Assembly: GCF_007858475.1 (NCBI RefSeq)
Contig: NZ_VIGX01000022.1
Location: forward strand, 1-64,000
Length of the DNA stretch: 64,000 bases
Direction of reading: 5' to 3'
DNA from: Tsukamurella conjunctivitidis
Lineage (GTDB): Bacteria; Actinomycetota; Actinomycetes; Mycobacteriales; Mycobacteriaceae
Part shown: positions 38,321 through 47,658 of the stretch, in pieces
How positions within the stretch are numbered: the first letter of the stretch is position 1
Layout: each line of letters opens with the position of its first letter
Program-made: the position numbers and the translations under genes
The notes under the pieces: generated by a model
What the model was told of the DNA's origin: nothing
The model's input: only the letters and a program-made list of their open reading frames with translations
The model's database searches: none

Positions 38321-40393
38321 ATGAGGTTGACTCGTCCGCGCCTGCGGCTGACCCTGGCCGCGCTGTTCACAGCGATCCTGCTCGTCGGTACCGCGGTCGT
38401 GGTCCCCGGCCTGGCCTCCCGCGCGGCCGCGGAGCCGTGGAAGCCGGGTCCCGGCGTGGCGGGGATGATCAATCCCGAATGGATCGCCTCGCACGACGGT
38501 CCGACGCAGTACCCGGGCATGACCGTGGACTGGGACGTGCCGATCCGGATGTCCGATGGCACGGTCCTGAAGGCGAACGTCTTCCGTCCCGCCGATGCCG
38601 CGGGTCGGGCGATCACGACGAAGACGCCGACGGTCGTGAACATGACGCCGTACACGAAGTTCGTGAGCGCTTTGGCGCAGATCGCGGTGAACACGCCCGT
38701 GCTCTCCGACGCGCTCATCGGGATCCTCAACGTCTTCAATTTCGCCGGCACGCCGATCGCCGGGGTGAACGACCTGCGCGACGTGCTCAACGGCGGCATG
38801 GCGAACTCGTTCACGGGCGTCGACCGCAAGCTCGTGCAGAACGGCTACACGCAGGTCGTGGTCGATGTTCGCGGCACGGGCAATTCGCAGGGCGTGTGGC
38901 AGGTCTTCGCGGATCGTGAGCAGCAGGACACCGTCGAGGTGCTGGACTGGGTGCGCAACCAGCCGTGGACGAACGGCCGCATGGGCATGACCGGTGTGTC
39001 GTACTCCGGGATCAACCAGCTGCAGGTGGCGTCGAAGAACCCGAAGGGGCTGCAGGCGCTGTTCCCGGTGGTGCCCGGTGCCGACCTCGCGGCCGACATC
39101 ATCGCTCCGGGCGGCGGACTCGGCGTCGGCTTCCTCGGGCCGTGGCTCGCCCTGGTGAACATCCTCAAGTTCGTGCCCGACGTGCGCTCGATGCTCAACG
39201 GCACGTTCGATTGGACCTGGCTGCGCGACCGGATCCAGAACCCCGCCGTCTTCGTACCCCAACTGCTCTCCGGCGTCTTCTCACCCACCGTGGAACAACT
39301 GGACCCGAAGACCAAGGAGCTGATCGACAAGAACTCGCCGCTCCGGCAGGCCTATCGCACGCCGCTCGACAAGATCACCACACCGACCTTCGCGCTCGGC
39401 GGCTGGCACGACCTGTTCACCAACACCGAGTGGCGGCTCCCGACGGAGCTGAGCAGTCTGCCGCCGAGCAAGAAGAAGCTCATCATGGGCGACGCCTACC
39501 ACGTCACGGTCACCCACGACATGGGTGGAGTGAACCAGCCGACCCGCGCCGACGTGCTGCAGAAGGCGTGGTTCGACAAGTGGCTCAAGGACGTCGACAA
39601 CGGGATCGACAACTACGCCCCGGTCACCGTGCACCGCAAGGGCGGCGGCTGGTGGCAGGGCGATACGTTCCCGGAGCCGGGGCAGAAGTACCAGCGCATG
39701 TACCTCTCCAGCCTCGCGTCGGGCTCGGCGCCCGGCTCGCTCAGCGACAACAGTCTGCAGACCGCGCCGCCGAAGATCGCGGCGCGGCGCACCGTCGGCC
39801 CCGGCCTGACGACCCTGTGCTCCAACGACACCGGGCAGGCGATGTTCGGCCTCCTGGTCTTCCAGGGCTGCGCCGCCGACAACCGGGTGGCGGAGATGAA
39901 CGGGCTCACGTTCAGCTCGAAACCGGTCGCGAAACCGACGGTGATCTCGGGCCCGATCAACCTGCACCTGACCACCACGCAGGACGCGAAGGACGCCTAC
40001 TGGAGCGTCATGGTCACCGACGTCTCGCCCGACGGCCGGTCCGAGGTCATCAGCTCCGGCCAGCTCACCACCTCGCTCCGGCAGATCGACGAATCGCGCA
40101 GCATCCGCACCGCGGGTGGCGATTACACGGCGCCCTACTACCAGCTGGACATCAAGCAGCGGCAGCTGGTCAAGCCAGGTCAGGTGGTCGAGCTCGACAT
40201 CGCGACCCACGCGACGAGCGCGGTCCTCAAGCCCGGGCACCGGCTGCGGGTCGACGTCTTCGCGCTGAACCTGATCAAGTCGATGACCGTCGGGCCCGTG
40301 ACCTCGGAGACGCAGTTCCGGCCGCAGCACGTCGTCATCGACCCGAAGCGGCCCAGCTACCTCGTGGTGCCCTCGGACCGCCCGCTGGCGTAG
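38321..40393 (+). CDS. Secreted CocE/NonD hydrolase, copy 2
   Basis: 690 residues, same length and architecture as copy 1: signal peptide, GVSYSG nucleophile (Ser227), GGWHDLF Asp and GDAYHVTVTHD His, jelly-roll C-terminus. Identity to copy 1 is patchy: residues 1-255 and the block around 398-465 are nearly identical, while about 256-395 and 466-690 differ at many positions. In the variable part the residue before the catalytic Asp is His instead of Asn, so specificity may differ. Own promoter; ends 19 bases from the convergent pirin gene. Confidence 0.9.
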   Translation: MRLTRPRLRLTLAALFTAILLVGTAVVVPGLASRAAAEPWKPGPGVAGMINPEWIASHDGPTQYPGMTVDWDVPIRMSDGTVLKANVFRPADAAGRAITTKTPTVVNMTPYTKFVSALAQIAVNTPVLSDALIGILNVFNFAGTPIAGVNDLRDVLNGGMANSFTGVDRKLVQNGYTQVVVDVRGTGNSQGVWQVFADREQQDTVEVLDWVRNQPWTNGRMGMTGVSYSGINQLQVASKNPKGLQALFPVVPGADLAADIIAPGGGLGVGFLGPWLALVNILKFVPDVRSMLNGTFDWTWLRDRIQNPAVFVPQLLSGVFSPTVEQLDPKTKELIDKNSPLRQAYRTPLDKITTPTFALGGWHDLFTNTEWRLPTELSSLPPSKKKLIMGDAYHVTVTHDMGGVNQPTRADVLQKAWFDKWLKDVDNGIDNYAPVTVHRKGGGWWQGDTFPEPGQKYQRMYLSSLASGSAPGSLSDNSLQTAPPKIAARRTVGPGLTTLCSNDTGQAMFGLLVFQGCAADNRVAEMNGLTFSSKPVAKPTVISGPINLHLTTTQDAKDAYWSVMVTDVSPDGRSEVISSGQLTTSLRQIDESRSIRTAGGDYTAPYYQLDIKQRQLVKPGQVVELDIATHATSAVLKPGHRLRVDVFALNLIKSMTVGPVTSETQFRPQHVVIDPKRPSYLVVPSDRPLA

Positions 40394-40412
40394 CCGAGCC
40401 GCCCGGGCGGGA

Positions 40413-41138
40413 TCAGCCGCCCAGGCGGGTCCGCATGCGCCAGAACAGGAGCTCGGCCCCGTCGGGTCCGGCGGTCACGCGCCGGGAGTCCCCGACGGTG
40501 CGCAGCGAGTCCCCGTCGGACAAGGGCCCCGGGCCCTCGACCTCGGCGGCGCCGGCGGCGAGATAGAGGTGCCCGAAGGGCGCGTCGGGCAGGTCGACGA
40601 CGCCGCCGGGCGCGAGCCGCGCCGCGAACAGGGTGGCGCCGCGGTTGCCGATCCGGATCGCGGCGTCCTGCGTCGGCTCGCCCGAGGCGACGGGGACGAG
40701 CCCGCCCGCGGCGAGGTCGGCATCCACCTCCCGCTGCTCGTACGACGGTGCGCCGCCCGGCTCGTCGGGCAGGATCCACATCTGGACGAACCGGACGTCG
40801 GCGCCGGCCGGGTCGGGCCGGTCGTTGCGCTCGGAGTGCAGGACGCCCGTGCCCGCGCTCATCCGCTGCGCGAGGCCCGGATGCACCAGCCCGGCGTGTC
40901 CCTCGCTGTCCTGATGGACGAGGGACCCGGACAGCACCCAGGTGACGATCTCGACGGCGCGATGCGGATGCGTGTCGAAGCCCGTACCCGCCGCGACCTG
41001 CTCGGCGTTGCAGGCGAGGAGCACGCCGTGGTGCGTATTGTCCGGATCGTAGTGGTCGCCGAACGAGAAGCAGTGCCGCGACTGCACGCCGCTCATCGAC
41101 GATGCCGTGCGGTCCTCGGAGCGCATCAACCGATCCAT
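40413..41138 (-). CDS. Pirin-family bicupin
   Basis: 241 residues. The N-terminal cupin contains FDTHPHRAVEIVTWVLSG and HSERN, the metal-binding His/Glu set of pirins (His-Pro-His plus a later His). The second cupin is degenerate. Members can be quercetinase-like dioxygenases or redox-responsive co-regulators; neither can be chosen here. A GC palindrome, CCGCCCGGGCGG (40399-40410), lies between its stop and that of the convergent hydrolase and may help terminate both. Confidence 0.88.
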   Translation of the reverse strand: MDRLMRSEDRTASSMSGVQSRHCFSFGDHYDPDNTHHGVLLACNAEQVAAGTGFDTHPHRAVEIVTWVLSGSLVHQDSEGHAGLVHPGLAQRMSAGTGVLHSERNDRPDPAGADVRFVQMWILPDEPGGAPSYEQREVDADLAAGGLVPVASGEPTQDAAIRIGNRGATLFAARLAPGGVVDLPDAPFGHLYLAAGAAEVEGPGPLSDGDSLRTVGDSRRVTAGPDGAELLFWRMRTRLGG

Positions 41139-41217
41139 ATCCCAAGGATGACATGTGCGGACCGGTAAACTCCGCGGCCAGGGATGCCGAACGCACCATG
41201 AGCAGCGAGGAGACCAC

Positions 41218-42849
41218 GTGAGACGCAGCGGCCGGGCACGGTACGGCGCCGCCGCGGTGGTCTCCGCGCTCCTGCTCGCGCTCGGCTCCGGGCTGGCCGC
41301 GTGCGGCGACAGCGCCGTCGAAGAGGTGCAGAAGATGCTCGACGGCTACGGCTCGGCGCTGGGCGAGGGCAAGGCCGTCGCGGCCGCCGCGTTCACCTCC
41401 TCGCCCGACGCGGCGGGCGGCGTCATCGGCCGGACGCTGCGCGACATGAACGCCAAGTCCGTGGAGGTCAAGGCCTCCAACGTGCAGCGCTACTCCGGCG
41501 GCAACGCCACCTTCGACGTCAAGACGCACTGGAACTTCGGTGACGGCCGCGACTGGGACTACACCACCAAGGGCAGCGCTTCGCAGCTCTCGATCGGCTG
41601 GCGCATCTCCTGGGACCCCGCCGTGCTCGCGCCCGGCCTCACCCCCGAGACGGCCATCCGGCAGATCCGCACCGACGCGAAGCCGCCGAAGGTCTTCGGC
41701 GCCGACAAGTCCGAGCTGATGTTCGCCGGCACCGTGCACCGGCTCACCGTCGACCCGAACAAGACCAAGAATCTCACCGACAGCCTGAACCGGGTCGCGA
41801 AGATCGTCTCCCAGGTCGCGCCCCTGGTGACGCCCGAGGCGCTCGCCGCGCGGGCGAAGGCGGACCCCGGCAAGCCGGTGCCCGTCGTGGACCTGCGCGA
41901 CGACGACTACGGCGTCCTGGGCGACGCCCTCACCGCCGTGCCGGGCCTGCAGGACACCACCGCGGGCGACCTGCTCATCGCCAACCGGCAATTGTTCTCC
42001 CCGCTCTTCGACGGCATCAAGGGCGCCTGGCAGGCCAACCGCGATGCGACCGCCGGCTGGGAGGTGCAGCTACTCACGAACGGGAAGCCGGCCACCAAGA
42101 TCGTCGGCTTCCAGGGCCCGCCCGGACCCGATCTGCGGGCCGCGATGGATCCCAAGGTGCAGCTCGACGCCGAGAACGCCGTGGTCCAGCTCGGCCAGCC
42201 CGCAGCCATGGTGGTGCTCTCGGTCTCGACGGGCGCCGTGCTCGCCGCCGCCCAGAACACGCAGGCCAGCGGCATAGCGACGGACTGGGCACTCAACGGC
42301 CTTTCGACCACCGGCCCGGTTCTCGAGCCGCTGTACAGCGAGGTCAACGCCGCCGCGGGCAACGACGCCGGGAAGCAGTCGAAGCTGCTCGCGCCGCTCG
42401 GCATGGGCACCGAGTTCGCCATGACCGGCGTGAAGACGACGACCGCCCAGCTGCCCGGTACGGGCGGCCGGGGCGCGTCGGAGCTCGGCGCCGACTCGGT
42501 CAAGGCGAGCCCGTTCGGGATGGCCGTCTTCGCCTCCGCCATCGCCAAGGGCAAGACCACTGCGCCCTACGTGGTGCAGGGCCAGACCGCGAAGCCCAGT
42601 GCGCCGCTCGGCGACGTCGACGAGAAGATCCTCAAGGCGGTCCGCGCCAAGATGGACGCCACCGTCTCCCCGTCCGGCGACGGCAGCGACCTGGTCTCGA
42701 CCAAGGCCAAGGGGCTCGTGGGCACGAACGGCCCCGAGGGGCCGGGCTGGTTCATCGGCTATCGCGGCGACCAGGCCTTCGCGATCATGGTGAGCGGCGA
42801 GCGCTCGGGCGCCGGCTCGCTGCAGGTCGCGGGCTCGTACCTGAAGTAG
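41218..42849 (+). CDS. Penicillin-binding-like lipoprotein, active site lost
   Basis: 543 residues from GTG with GAGGAG upstream. Lipoprotein signal with lipobox Leu-Ala-Ala-Cys (Cys29). Residues about 30-150 resemble the NTF2-like MecA N-terminal domain, then a dimerisation-type region, then a transpeptidase-like C-terminus, the layout of Rv2864c-type penicillin-binding lipoproteins. The STFK-type SxxK is missing: the aligned segment reads GLSTTGPVLEPL. The KTG box region reads GLVGTNGPEGPGWFIGY, with WFIGY kept. It is probably a non-catalytic cell-wall protein. Some 60 residues shorter than usual. Confidence 0.75.
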   Translation: MRRSGRARYGAAAVVSALLLALGSGLAACGDSAVEEVQKMLDGYGSALGEGKAVAAAAFTSSPDAAGGVIGRTLRDMNAKSVEVKASNVQRYSGGNATFDVKTHWNFGDGRDWDYTTKGSASQLSIGWRISWDPAVLAPGLTPETAIRQIRTDAKPPKVFGADKSELMFAGTVHRLTVDPNKTKNLTDSLNRVAKIVSQVAPLVTPEALAARAKADPGKPVPVVDLRDDDYGVLGDALTAVPGLQDTTAGDLLIANRQLFSPLFDGIKGAWQANRDATAGWEVQLLTNGKPATKIVGFQGPPGPDLRAAMDPKVQLDAENAVVQLGQPAAMVVLSVSTGAVLAAAQNTQASGIATDWALNGLSTTGPVLEPLYSEVNAAAGNDAGKQSKLLAPLGMGTEFAMTGVKTTTAQLPGTGGRGASELGADSVKASPFGMAVFASAIAKGKTTAPYVVQGQTAKPSAPLGDVDEKILKAVRAKMDATVSPSGDGSDLVSTKAKGLVGTNGPEGPGWFIGYRGDQAFAIMVSGERSGAGSLQVAGSYLK

Positions 42850-42939
42850 CGCGCCGCCCCGGCACCGACTACTTCCCGGCCGCCTGCAGGATCAGGTACT
42901 GCTCGGCGGCGCAGGAGCGGAGCGCGCCGACCGGAACGG

Positions 42940-43344
42940 TCAGGCGTGGGCCCGGCGCGAGCGGATCACGGTGGCGATCGCGCGCCAGCCCAGCAGGAAG
43001 ACGCCGAGGGCGATGGTCGCGACGATGACGAAGCTGACCTCGACGCCCTTCGACGTGAGCAGGCCCCGGGCCGTCATGCCGAAGGCCACCGTCGAGATCC
43101 AGATGATGACGCCGGCGGGGAAGACGCGCCCCGGGGCGAAGGTCGCGGCGCGGCCCGGCTCGTGGCCGCGCAGGGCCGCGAGCACGTAGGTGAACGCCCA
43201 GCCCACGGCCAGCGCGAGCAGGAAGGGCCACGCGGTCTCGGCGAAGCCGGACGGAGAGAAGGCCTCGTTGTGGTTGAACCGGCCGATCACCACGAACAGC
43301 AGGACGAAGACCACGTCGAGCGCGGCGATGACCGGTATACGCAT
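42940..43344 (-). CDS. DUF3054 membrane protein
   Basis: 134 residues, four predicted transmembrane helices. FVVIGRFNHNEAF after helix 1 and AFGMTARGL in helix 3 are typical of the DUF3054 family found across Actinobacteria. Function unknown. ATG 43344 is the only sensible start; longer in-frame extensions contain atypical Arg-rich sequence. Confidence 0.8.
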   Translation of the reverse strand: MRIPVIAALDVVFVLLFVVIGRFNHNEAFSPSGFAETAWPFLLALAVGWAFTYVLAALRGHEPGRAATFAPGRVFPAGVIIWISTVAFGMTARGLLTSKGVEVSFVIVATIALGVFLLGWRAIATVIRSRRAHA

Positions 43345-43407
43345 ACGGCAACGGTAATTGATCTGCAGCTCCTGCCGGGAATCCGATCGCGGGGCTGTGA
43401 CGGCACG

Positions 43408-43444
43408 CGGCCGGGGCGCGGTCCTCCCACCGCGGCCCCGGCCG
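43408..43444 (-). terminator. GC-rich hairpin after the flippase-like gene
   Basis: CGGCCGGGGCGCGG (43408-43421) pairs with 43430-43444 with one bulged base. It lies in the 208-base gap downstream of the gene ending at 43553 on the minus strand. A second stem, GTGAGCG/CGCTCAC (43482-43488 and 43501-43507), is closer to the stop. Either could end that transcript; neither has a T-run. Confidence 0.5.
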
Positions 43445-43552
43445 GGCCTGACCCCCTCGCCCCCCTCCACTCCGGGGCGCCGTGAGCGCTACGGGTCTCT
43501 CGCTCACAGGACAGACGATGCCCGCGAGCCCTTGAGGGCCGGTTGGGCTGCG

Positions 43553-44833
43553 CTAAATGCGCTGATCAGGGCCTGTCTCGCCGGTCGACGGGCCGTCCCC
43601 GTCGTGCGGTCCTTCCGTGCCGAGCGGGCCGGGGTTAGGGGGTTCGTCGTCCAGCGACGGTGTCCCCTCGGCCTCCGCAACGGCGGGAGTGTCGCCCTCC
43701 GTGGGGGTTTCGGGTGCCTTCTCGCCGTTCTTGTCCACGGCGTCCGGATCGACGTCCAGGGTGGCGCGGTAGCTGCGGTAGCCCGCGAAGATGACGATCC
43801 AGCCGACCACGACGACGAGCACGTAGCTGATCAGCCGGTAGAGGATCGTGGCGGTGAAGGCCTGGCTGGCGGGCATGCCCGCCAGCACCAGCGCGGGGAC
43901 CAGGGCAGCCTCGACGAGGCCGAGTCCACCGGGTATCGGGCTGATGGTGTTGACGACCTTGGACGCGGCGTAGGCCCCGGCGAGGGCGGCGAGCCCCGGC
44001 GCATCGCCCACGGCGTAGCAGGCGAAGGCCAGGCAGGCCACGTCGGCGACCCAGTTGAACATCGACCAGCCGAAGGCCTCCGCGCCGTAGCGGCGGCTCA
44101 TCTTCACGGCCTGGAGCTGCTCGATGACCTCGCGCAGTCGGGCCAGCCCGGTGTCCTCCGGCTTGTTGCGCAGGTCGTTGATCCACCGGATCAGGCGCGC
44201 GCCCACCACGTACAGGCCGTCGGGGTGCGAGGCCACGTACTGCACGAGCACGATGAAGACCACGAGCATGCCGACCGAGAACATCACGGAGTACGGGCTC
44301 GACTTGGCGCCGGCGAGCAGCGCGCCGACCAGGCCCAGGACCGCGAGACCGGCGGACATGAGCAGGCCGCTCATCACGATCTGCCACGCGGCCACCACCC
44401 GCGAGGCGCCCCACAGACGGGTCCGGCGGTAGACCAGCGTCGGCGCGAGCACCTGGCCGCCGGGCAGGGTCTGGGAGACCGAGTTCGAGGCCAGCTGCAG
44501 GCTCAACGCCTGCCGCTGGGTGACCCTCACGCCGGCCGAGCGGAGCAGCACGCGGGTCACCTGGGCGAACGAGTCCATCGAGAAGAACACGGCGATCACG
44601 CAGGCCACGACCCACTCCCAGCGGATGTGCTCCAGCTCGCGGATCGACTTGGAGACCGTCGGGCCGAACAGGTAGGCCTCGACGCCGAGGATGATCGCGA
44701 TGACGACGAGGAGTACGCGGCGCACCCAGCGCAGTCGCCGCCGGGTCGCCGCGACGTCCTTCGAGGGGGCGCTCACCGAGGGCGCGTCCCCGGAGGGCTC
44801 GGCGCCGGAGGGCGCGTCGTCGTCTGCCTGCAT
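43553..44833 (-). CDS. Flippase-like/LPG-synthase transmembrane-region protein
   Basis: 426 residues. About eight transmembrane helices with the UPF0104/AglD-like blocks (QVTRVLLRSAGVRVTQRQAL, LPGGQVLAPTLVYRR, NTISPIPGGLGLVEAALVPAL). The short N-terminus and a long acidic, Pro-rich C-terminal tail (about 355-426) are cytosolic by prediction. This is the membrane part of lysyl-phosphatidylglycerol synthases without the aminoacyl-transferase domain, so it may move a lipid or polyprenyl-linked sugar rather than modify it. Divergent from the sensor kinase, 34 bases apart. Confidence 0.85.
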   Translation of the reverse strand: MQADDDAPSGAEPSGDAPSVSAPSKDVAATRRRLRWVRRVLLVVIAIILGVEAYLFGPTVSKSIRELEHIRWEWVVACVIAVFFSMDSFAQVTRVLLRSAGVRVTQRQALSLQLASNSVSQTLPGGQVLAPTLVYRRTRLWGASRVVAAWQIVMSGLLMSAGLAVLGLVGALLAGAKSSPYSVMFSVGMLVVFIVLVQYVASHPDGLYVVGARLIRWINDLRNKPEDTGLARLREVIEQLQAVKMSRRYGAEAFGWSMFNWVADVACLAFACYAVGDAPGLAALAGAYAASKVVNTISPIPGGLGLVEAALVPALVLAGMPASQAFTATILYRLISYVLVVVVGWIVIFAGYRSYRATLDVDPDAVDKNGEKAPETPTEGDTPAVAEAEGTPSLDDEPPNPGPLGTEGPHDGDGPSTGETGPDQRI

Positions 44834-44867
44834 CGGCGCCAGCCTACTCAGCGGTTACGTTGAGAAC

Positions 44868-46076
44868 ATGCAAGGCCTCGCATCCCGGCTGCGGCGCGTC
44901 GAACCTTCGGGCGCCGCCGCCGCTGTGCGCGCCTCCGACGGCGACCCCCGGGCGCCGCTCTGGCGCGGCGCGCAGTGGTTCCGCGCGCTGTCCGTCGTCT
45001 ACGCGGTGGGCCGGCAGGTCGACGAGGCCGACCGGTACCAGCGCATCGGGTGGAGCTGGGTGATGATCGGCGCCGTCGTGGCGGTCAGTCTCCTCGCCGG
45101 GATCGGCTACGCCCGGGGCTTCGGGCGCAACCGGTGGTTCGTGATCGGCGAGTTCGCCGCGGCCGCGGTGCTGGCTCTGGGCACGGTCTGGGTGGCCTCG
45201 CCCGAGTTCACCGCCCACAACCAGACGCTCCCGACCACGCTCTGGCTCACCAATCCGGTGGTGTCGGCCGCGATCCTCGGCGGCCCCGTCGCGGGTGTGG
45301 CCGGCGGCATCGCCATCGCGGTGGTGAACGCGATCTACCGCGGCACCTTTCCGGAGACCGTGCTCCGCGACGCCAACTACCCCGTCTTCATGGCCGTCGG
45401 TCTCGGGCTCGGCGTCGCCGCCCGGGTCGCGATCCGATCGCAGGAGCAGCTGCGCGAGGCCGAGCGGGTCGCCGCCGAGGCGCGTGCCCGGGAGCGCCTC
45501 GCCCGCGAGGTGCACGACGGGGTGTTGCAGGCCCTCGCCTTCCTCGCCCGACGGTGCGCCGCCCTGGGCGGCCCCGGGACGGAGCTGGGTGCGCTGGGCG
45601 AACTCGCGGCGCAGCAGGAGCGGGCGCTGCGGCACCTGATCGCGGAGACGCCGTCCGGCACCGTCGAACCGGAGGACGGCGACGGGGACCTCGTGGACCT
45701 GAGGGACCTGCTGCGGCCCCTCGCGTCGTCGACGGTGACCCTCGCCGAGCCCGGCCGCGCCGTGCCCCTCCCGGCGGCGCCCGCGGCCGAGGTGGCAGCG
45801 GCCGTGCGGAACGCGCTCGACAACACGGCACGGCACGCCGGGCCGGCCGCGCGGTCGTACCTGCTTCTCGAGGACGTCGGCGACGCCGTGCTCGTCACCG
45901 TGCGCGACGACGGCACCGGAATAGCCCCGGGACGCCTCGACGCGGCGCGGGCGGAGGGCAGACTGGGGGTGTCGGAGTCGATCGTCGGGAGGATGCGCGC
46001 GCTCGGCGGCCGCGCCGACCTGACCACGGACGTGGGAGAAGGGGTGGAATGGGAACTGTGGATACCGCGAACGTAG
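44868..46076 (+). CDS. MacS-type sensor histidine kinase
   Basis: 402 residues. Five predicted transmembrane helices (about 66-205) form an input domain without a large external loop. HisKA_3 dimerisation domain with EVHDGVLQAL (phospho-His216) and a HATPase domain (NALDNTARHAG, RDDGTGI) follow. The start at 44868 is ATG. The stop falls inside the response regulator gene (28-base overlap), which fixes them as an operon. The signal is unknown; embedded sensors of this type often watch the membrane itself, which fits the envelope genes around it. Confidence 0.9.
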   Translation: MQGLASRLRRVEPSGAAAAVRASDGDPRAPLWRGAQWFRALSVVYAVGRQVDEADRYQRIGWSWVMIGAVVAVSLLAGIGYARGFGRNRWFVIGEFAAAAVLALGTVWVASPEFTAHNQTLPTTLWLTNPVVSAAILGGPVAGVAGGIAIAVVNAIYRGTFPETVLRDANYPVFMAVGLGLGVAARVAIRSQEQLREAERVAAEARARERLAREVHDGVLQALAFLARRCAALGGPGTELGALGELAAQQERALRHLIAETPSGTVEPEDGDGDLVDLRDLLRPLASSTVTLAEPGRAVPLPAAPAAEVAAAVRNALDNTARHAGPAARSYLLLEDVGDAVLVTVRDDGTGIAPGRLDAARAEGRLGVSESIVGRMRALGGRADLTTDVGEGVEWELWIPRT

Positions 46077-46717
46077 ACCCGGCCGGCATCTCCGTACTGG
46101 TGGTGGACGACCATCCGATGTGGCGCGAGGCCGTGGCCCGCGATCTCGAGGCGCGGGGCTTCGCCGTCGCCGGCACCGCCGATTCGGTGGCCGCCGCCGG
46201 ACGGATCGCGAAGGCCGTGCAGCCGGGGGTCGTCCTCATGGACATGTCGCTGCCCGACGGCAACGGCGCCGCCGGCACCGCGCTGGTGCTGCAGGCCGCG
46301 CCGCAGGCGCAGGTGTTGATCCTCTCCGCGTCCGACGAGCGCGACGACGTGGTCGAGGCCGTCAAGGCAGGCGCCTGCGGCTACTTGGTCAAGAGCGCCT
46401 CCGCCGAGGAACTGGTGGCCGCCGTGCACGCGACCGCCGCCGGACAACCCGTGTTCACCCCCGGCCTCGCCGGGCTGGTGCTCGGCGAGTTCCGGCGCAT
46501 GGCGTCGGCGCCCGAACCCGCCGGCCCCGCGCTCACCGCCCGCGAGACCGAGGTGCTGCGGCTCGTGGCGAAGGGGCTGTCCGCCAAGCAGATCGCCACC
46601 CGGCTGCACCTGAGCCACCGCACCGTCGAGAACCACGTGCAGGCCACACTGCGCAAGCTCCAGCTCGGCAACCGGGTGGAGCTGGCGCGCTACGCCCTGG
46701 AGAACGGTCTCGACTAG
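46049..46717 (+). CDS. NarL/LuxR-type response regulator
   Basis: 222 residues. Receiver domain with acidic pair in VVDDHPMW, phosphoacceptor Asp65 in LMDMSLPDG and Lys in YLVKSAS. LuxR-type helix-turn-helix at the C-terminus (LTARETEVLRLVAKGLSAKQIA, key block GLSAKQIATRLHLSHRTVENH shortened here). Cognate regulator of the overlapping kinase. Targets not evident. Confidence 0.92.
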   Translation: MGTVDTANVDPAGISVLVVDDHPMWREAVARDLEARGFAVAGTADSVAAAGRIAKAVQPGVVLMDMSLPDGNGAAGTALVLQAAPQAQVLILSASDERDDVVEAVKAGACGYLVKSASAEELVAAVHATAAGQPVFTPGLAGLVLGEFRRMASAPEPAGPALTARETEVLRLVAKGLSAKQIATRLHLSHRTVENHVQATLRKLQLGNRVELARYALENGLD

Positions 46718-46786
46718 GGAGCGCGCCGGCGAGCGGGATCGCCCCGCCCGCCGGCGACCGGACCGCGTGCACGCTGCCGCGGTCGA

Positions 46787-47068
46787 TCAGGAGATCGGGA
46801 CCTCCTTGATCTTGGTGTCCTCCTTGCCCGCCGTCTTGCAGTAGGCGAGCGCCTCCGCGCGCAGTGCGGTCGCCGCACCCGCGGCCGGCTCCTCGCCGTG
46901 CTTGTCCTTGTACATCTTCTGGACCTGCTCGTTCTGGTCGGCCTCGGACATCGCGACGAAGTCCTTGCAGGTGGTGTCGGCACCGGCCTTCGCGCACCCG
47001 CCGAGCGCGAGCGTCACTGCGAGCGCGGCGATCACGAGCACGGACCGGATCGATCGCAGCATTCTCAT
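46787..47068 (-). CDS. Small lipoprotein
   Basis: 93 residues. Lipobox Leu-Gly-Gly-Cys follows an 18-residue hydrophobic stretch. The mature part is short, charged and helical with two further cysteines (TTCKDF and AYCKTA), a spacing similar to the single disulfide of HdeA-like acid chaperones, though that is only a resemblance. GAGGGG ten bases upstream of ATG 47068. It begins 14 bases after the GlsB-like gene, as part of the same operon. Confidence 0.65.
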   Translation of the reverse strand: MRMLRSIRSVLVIAALAVTLALGGCAKAGADTTCKDFVAMSEADQNEQVQKMYKDKHGEEPAAGAATALRAEALAYCKTAGKEDTKIKEVPIS

Positions 47069-47081
47069 CGTCGATCGCCCC

Positions 47082-47387
47082 TCAGCCACGTCGTCCGGTC
47101 ACCAGGCCCACGACGAACAGCAGGAGGCACGCTCCCGCGAGGGCGGTGAGCAGCGTGAGGATCCATCCGGCGCCGGCGGTGGAGACACCGAGGACCCGGA
47201 GGATGATGCCGCCGACGACCCCGCCGATGACACCGACCGCGACGTTGAGGAACAGGCCCTGCTGCGCATCGGTTCCCATGATCTTGCTCGCGAGCCACCC
47301 CGCGATGCCGCCGATGATGATCCATGCGATCCAGCCGATGCCGTCGAATCCGAGGCTCGCCTCGACCACCGTTGTTGAGAGCTGCAT
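47082..47387 (-). CDS. GlsB/YeaQ/YmgE-type membrane protein
   Basis: 101 residues with three transmembrane helices and the family block WIIIGGIAGWLASKIMG, then GVIGGVVGGIILR. AAGGAG seven bases before ATG 47387. These small proteins are general-stress membrane components of unknown activity. First gene of a two-gene unit with the small lipoprotein. Confidence 0.85.
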   Translation of the reverse strand: MQLSTTVVEASLGFDGIGWIAWIIIGGIAGWLASKIMGTDAQQGLFLNVAVGVIGGVVGGIILRVLGVSTAGAGWILTLLTALAGACLLLFVVGLVTGRRG

Positions 47388-47658
47388 CTGTCTTCTCCTT
47401 CTTGCTGGGCACACCTCGGCGAGGCCACTCAGTCGGAGAACGCGCACGGAGACCGGTGATCCGTGATGCTCTGCGGGGGAAGTACCGACGGCGCGCGTCC
47501 GTACCGACGGGCGTGAAACGCCGGTCGGTTGAGCGGTCGCACCGTGGTCTCAATGCGGAATGCACTCGAAGCGATCATCGCTTCGGTACGGGCGGAACAC
47601 TAGCACGTGGCCTTCGCGGGGAGAAGCGTTCCGATGCGCAGCGGACGGCGTCGCCGGA

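Noticed and set aside
43345-43552. Possible small RNA or tRNA in the 208-base gap
   Set aside because: Hairpins are present but no cloverleaf, no TTCRA loop or anticodon arm; they fit a terminator for the flippase-like gene.
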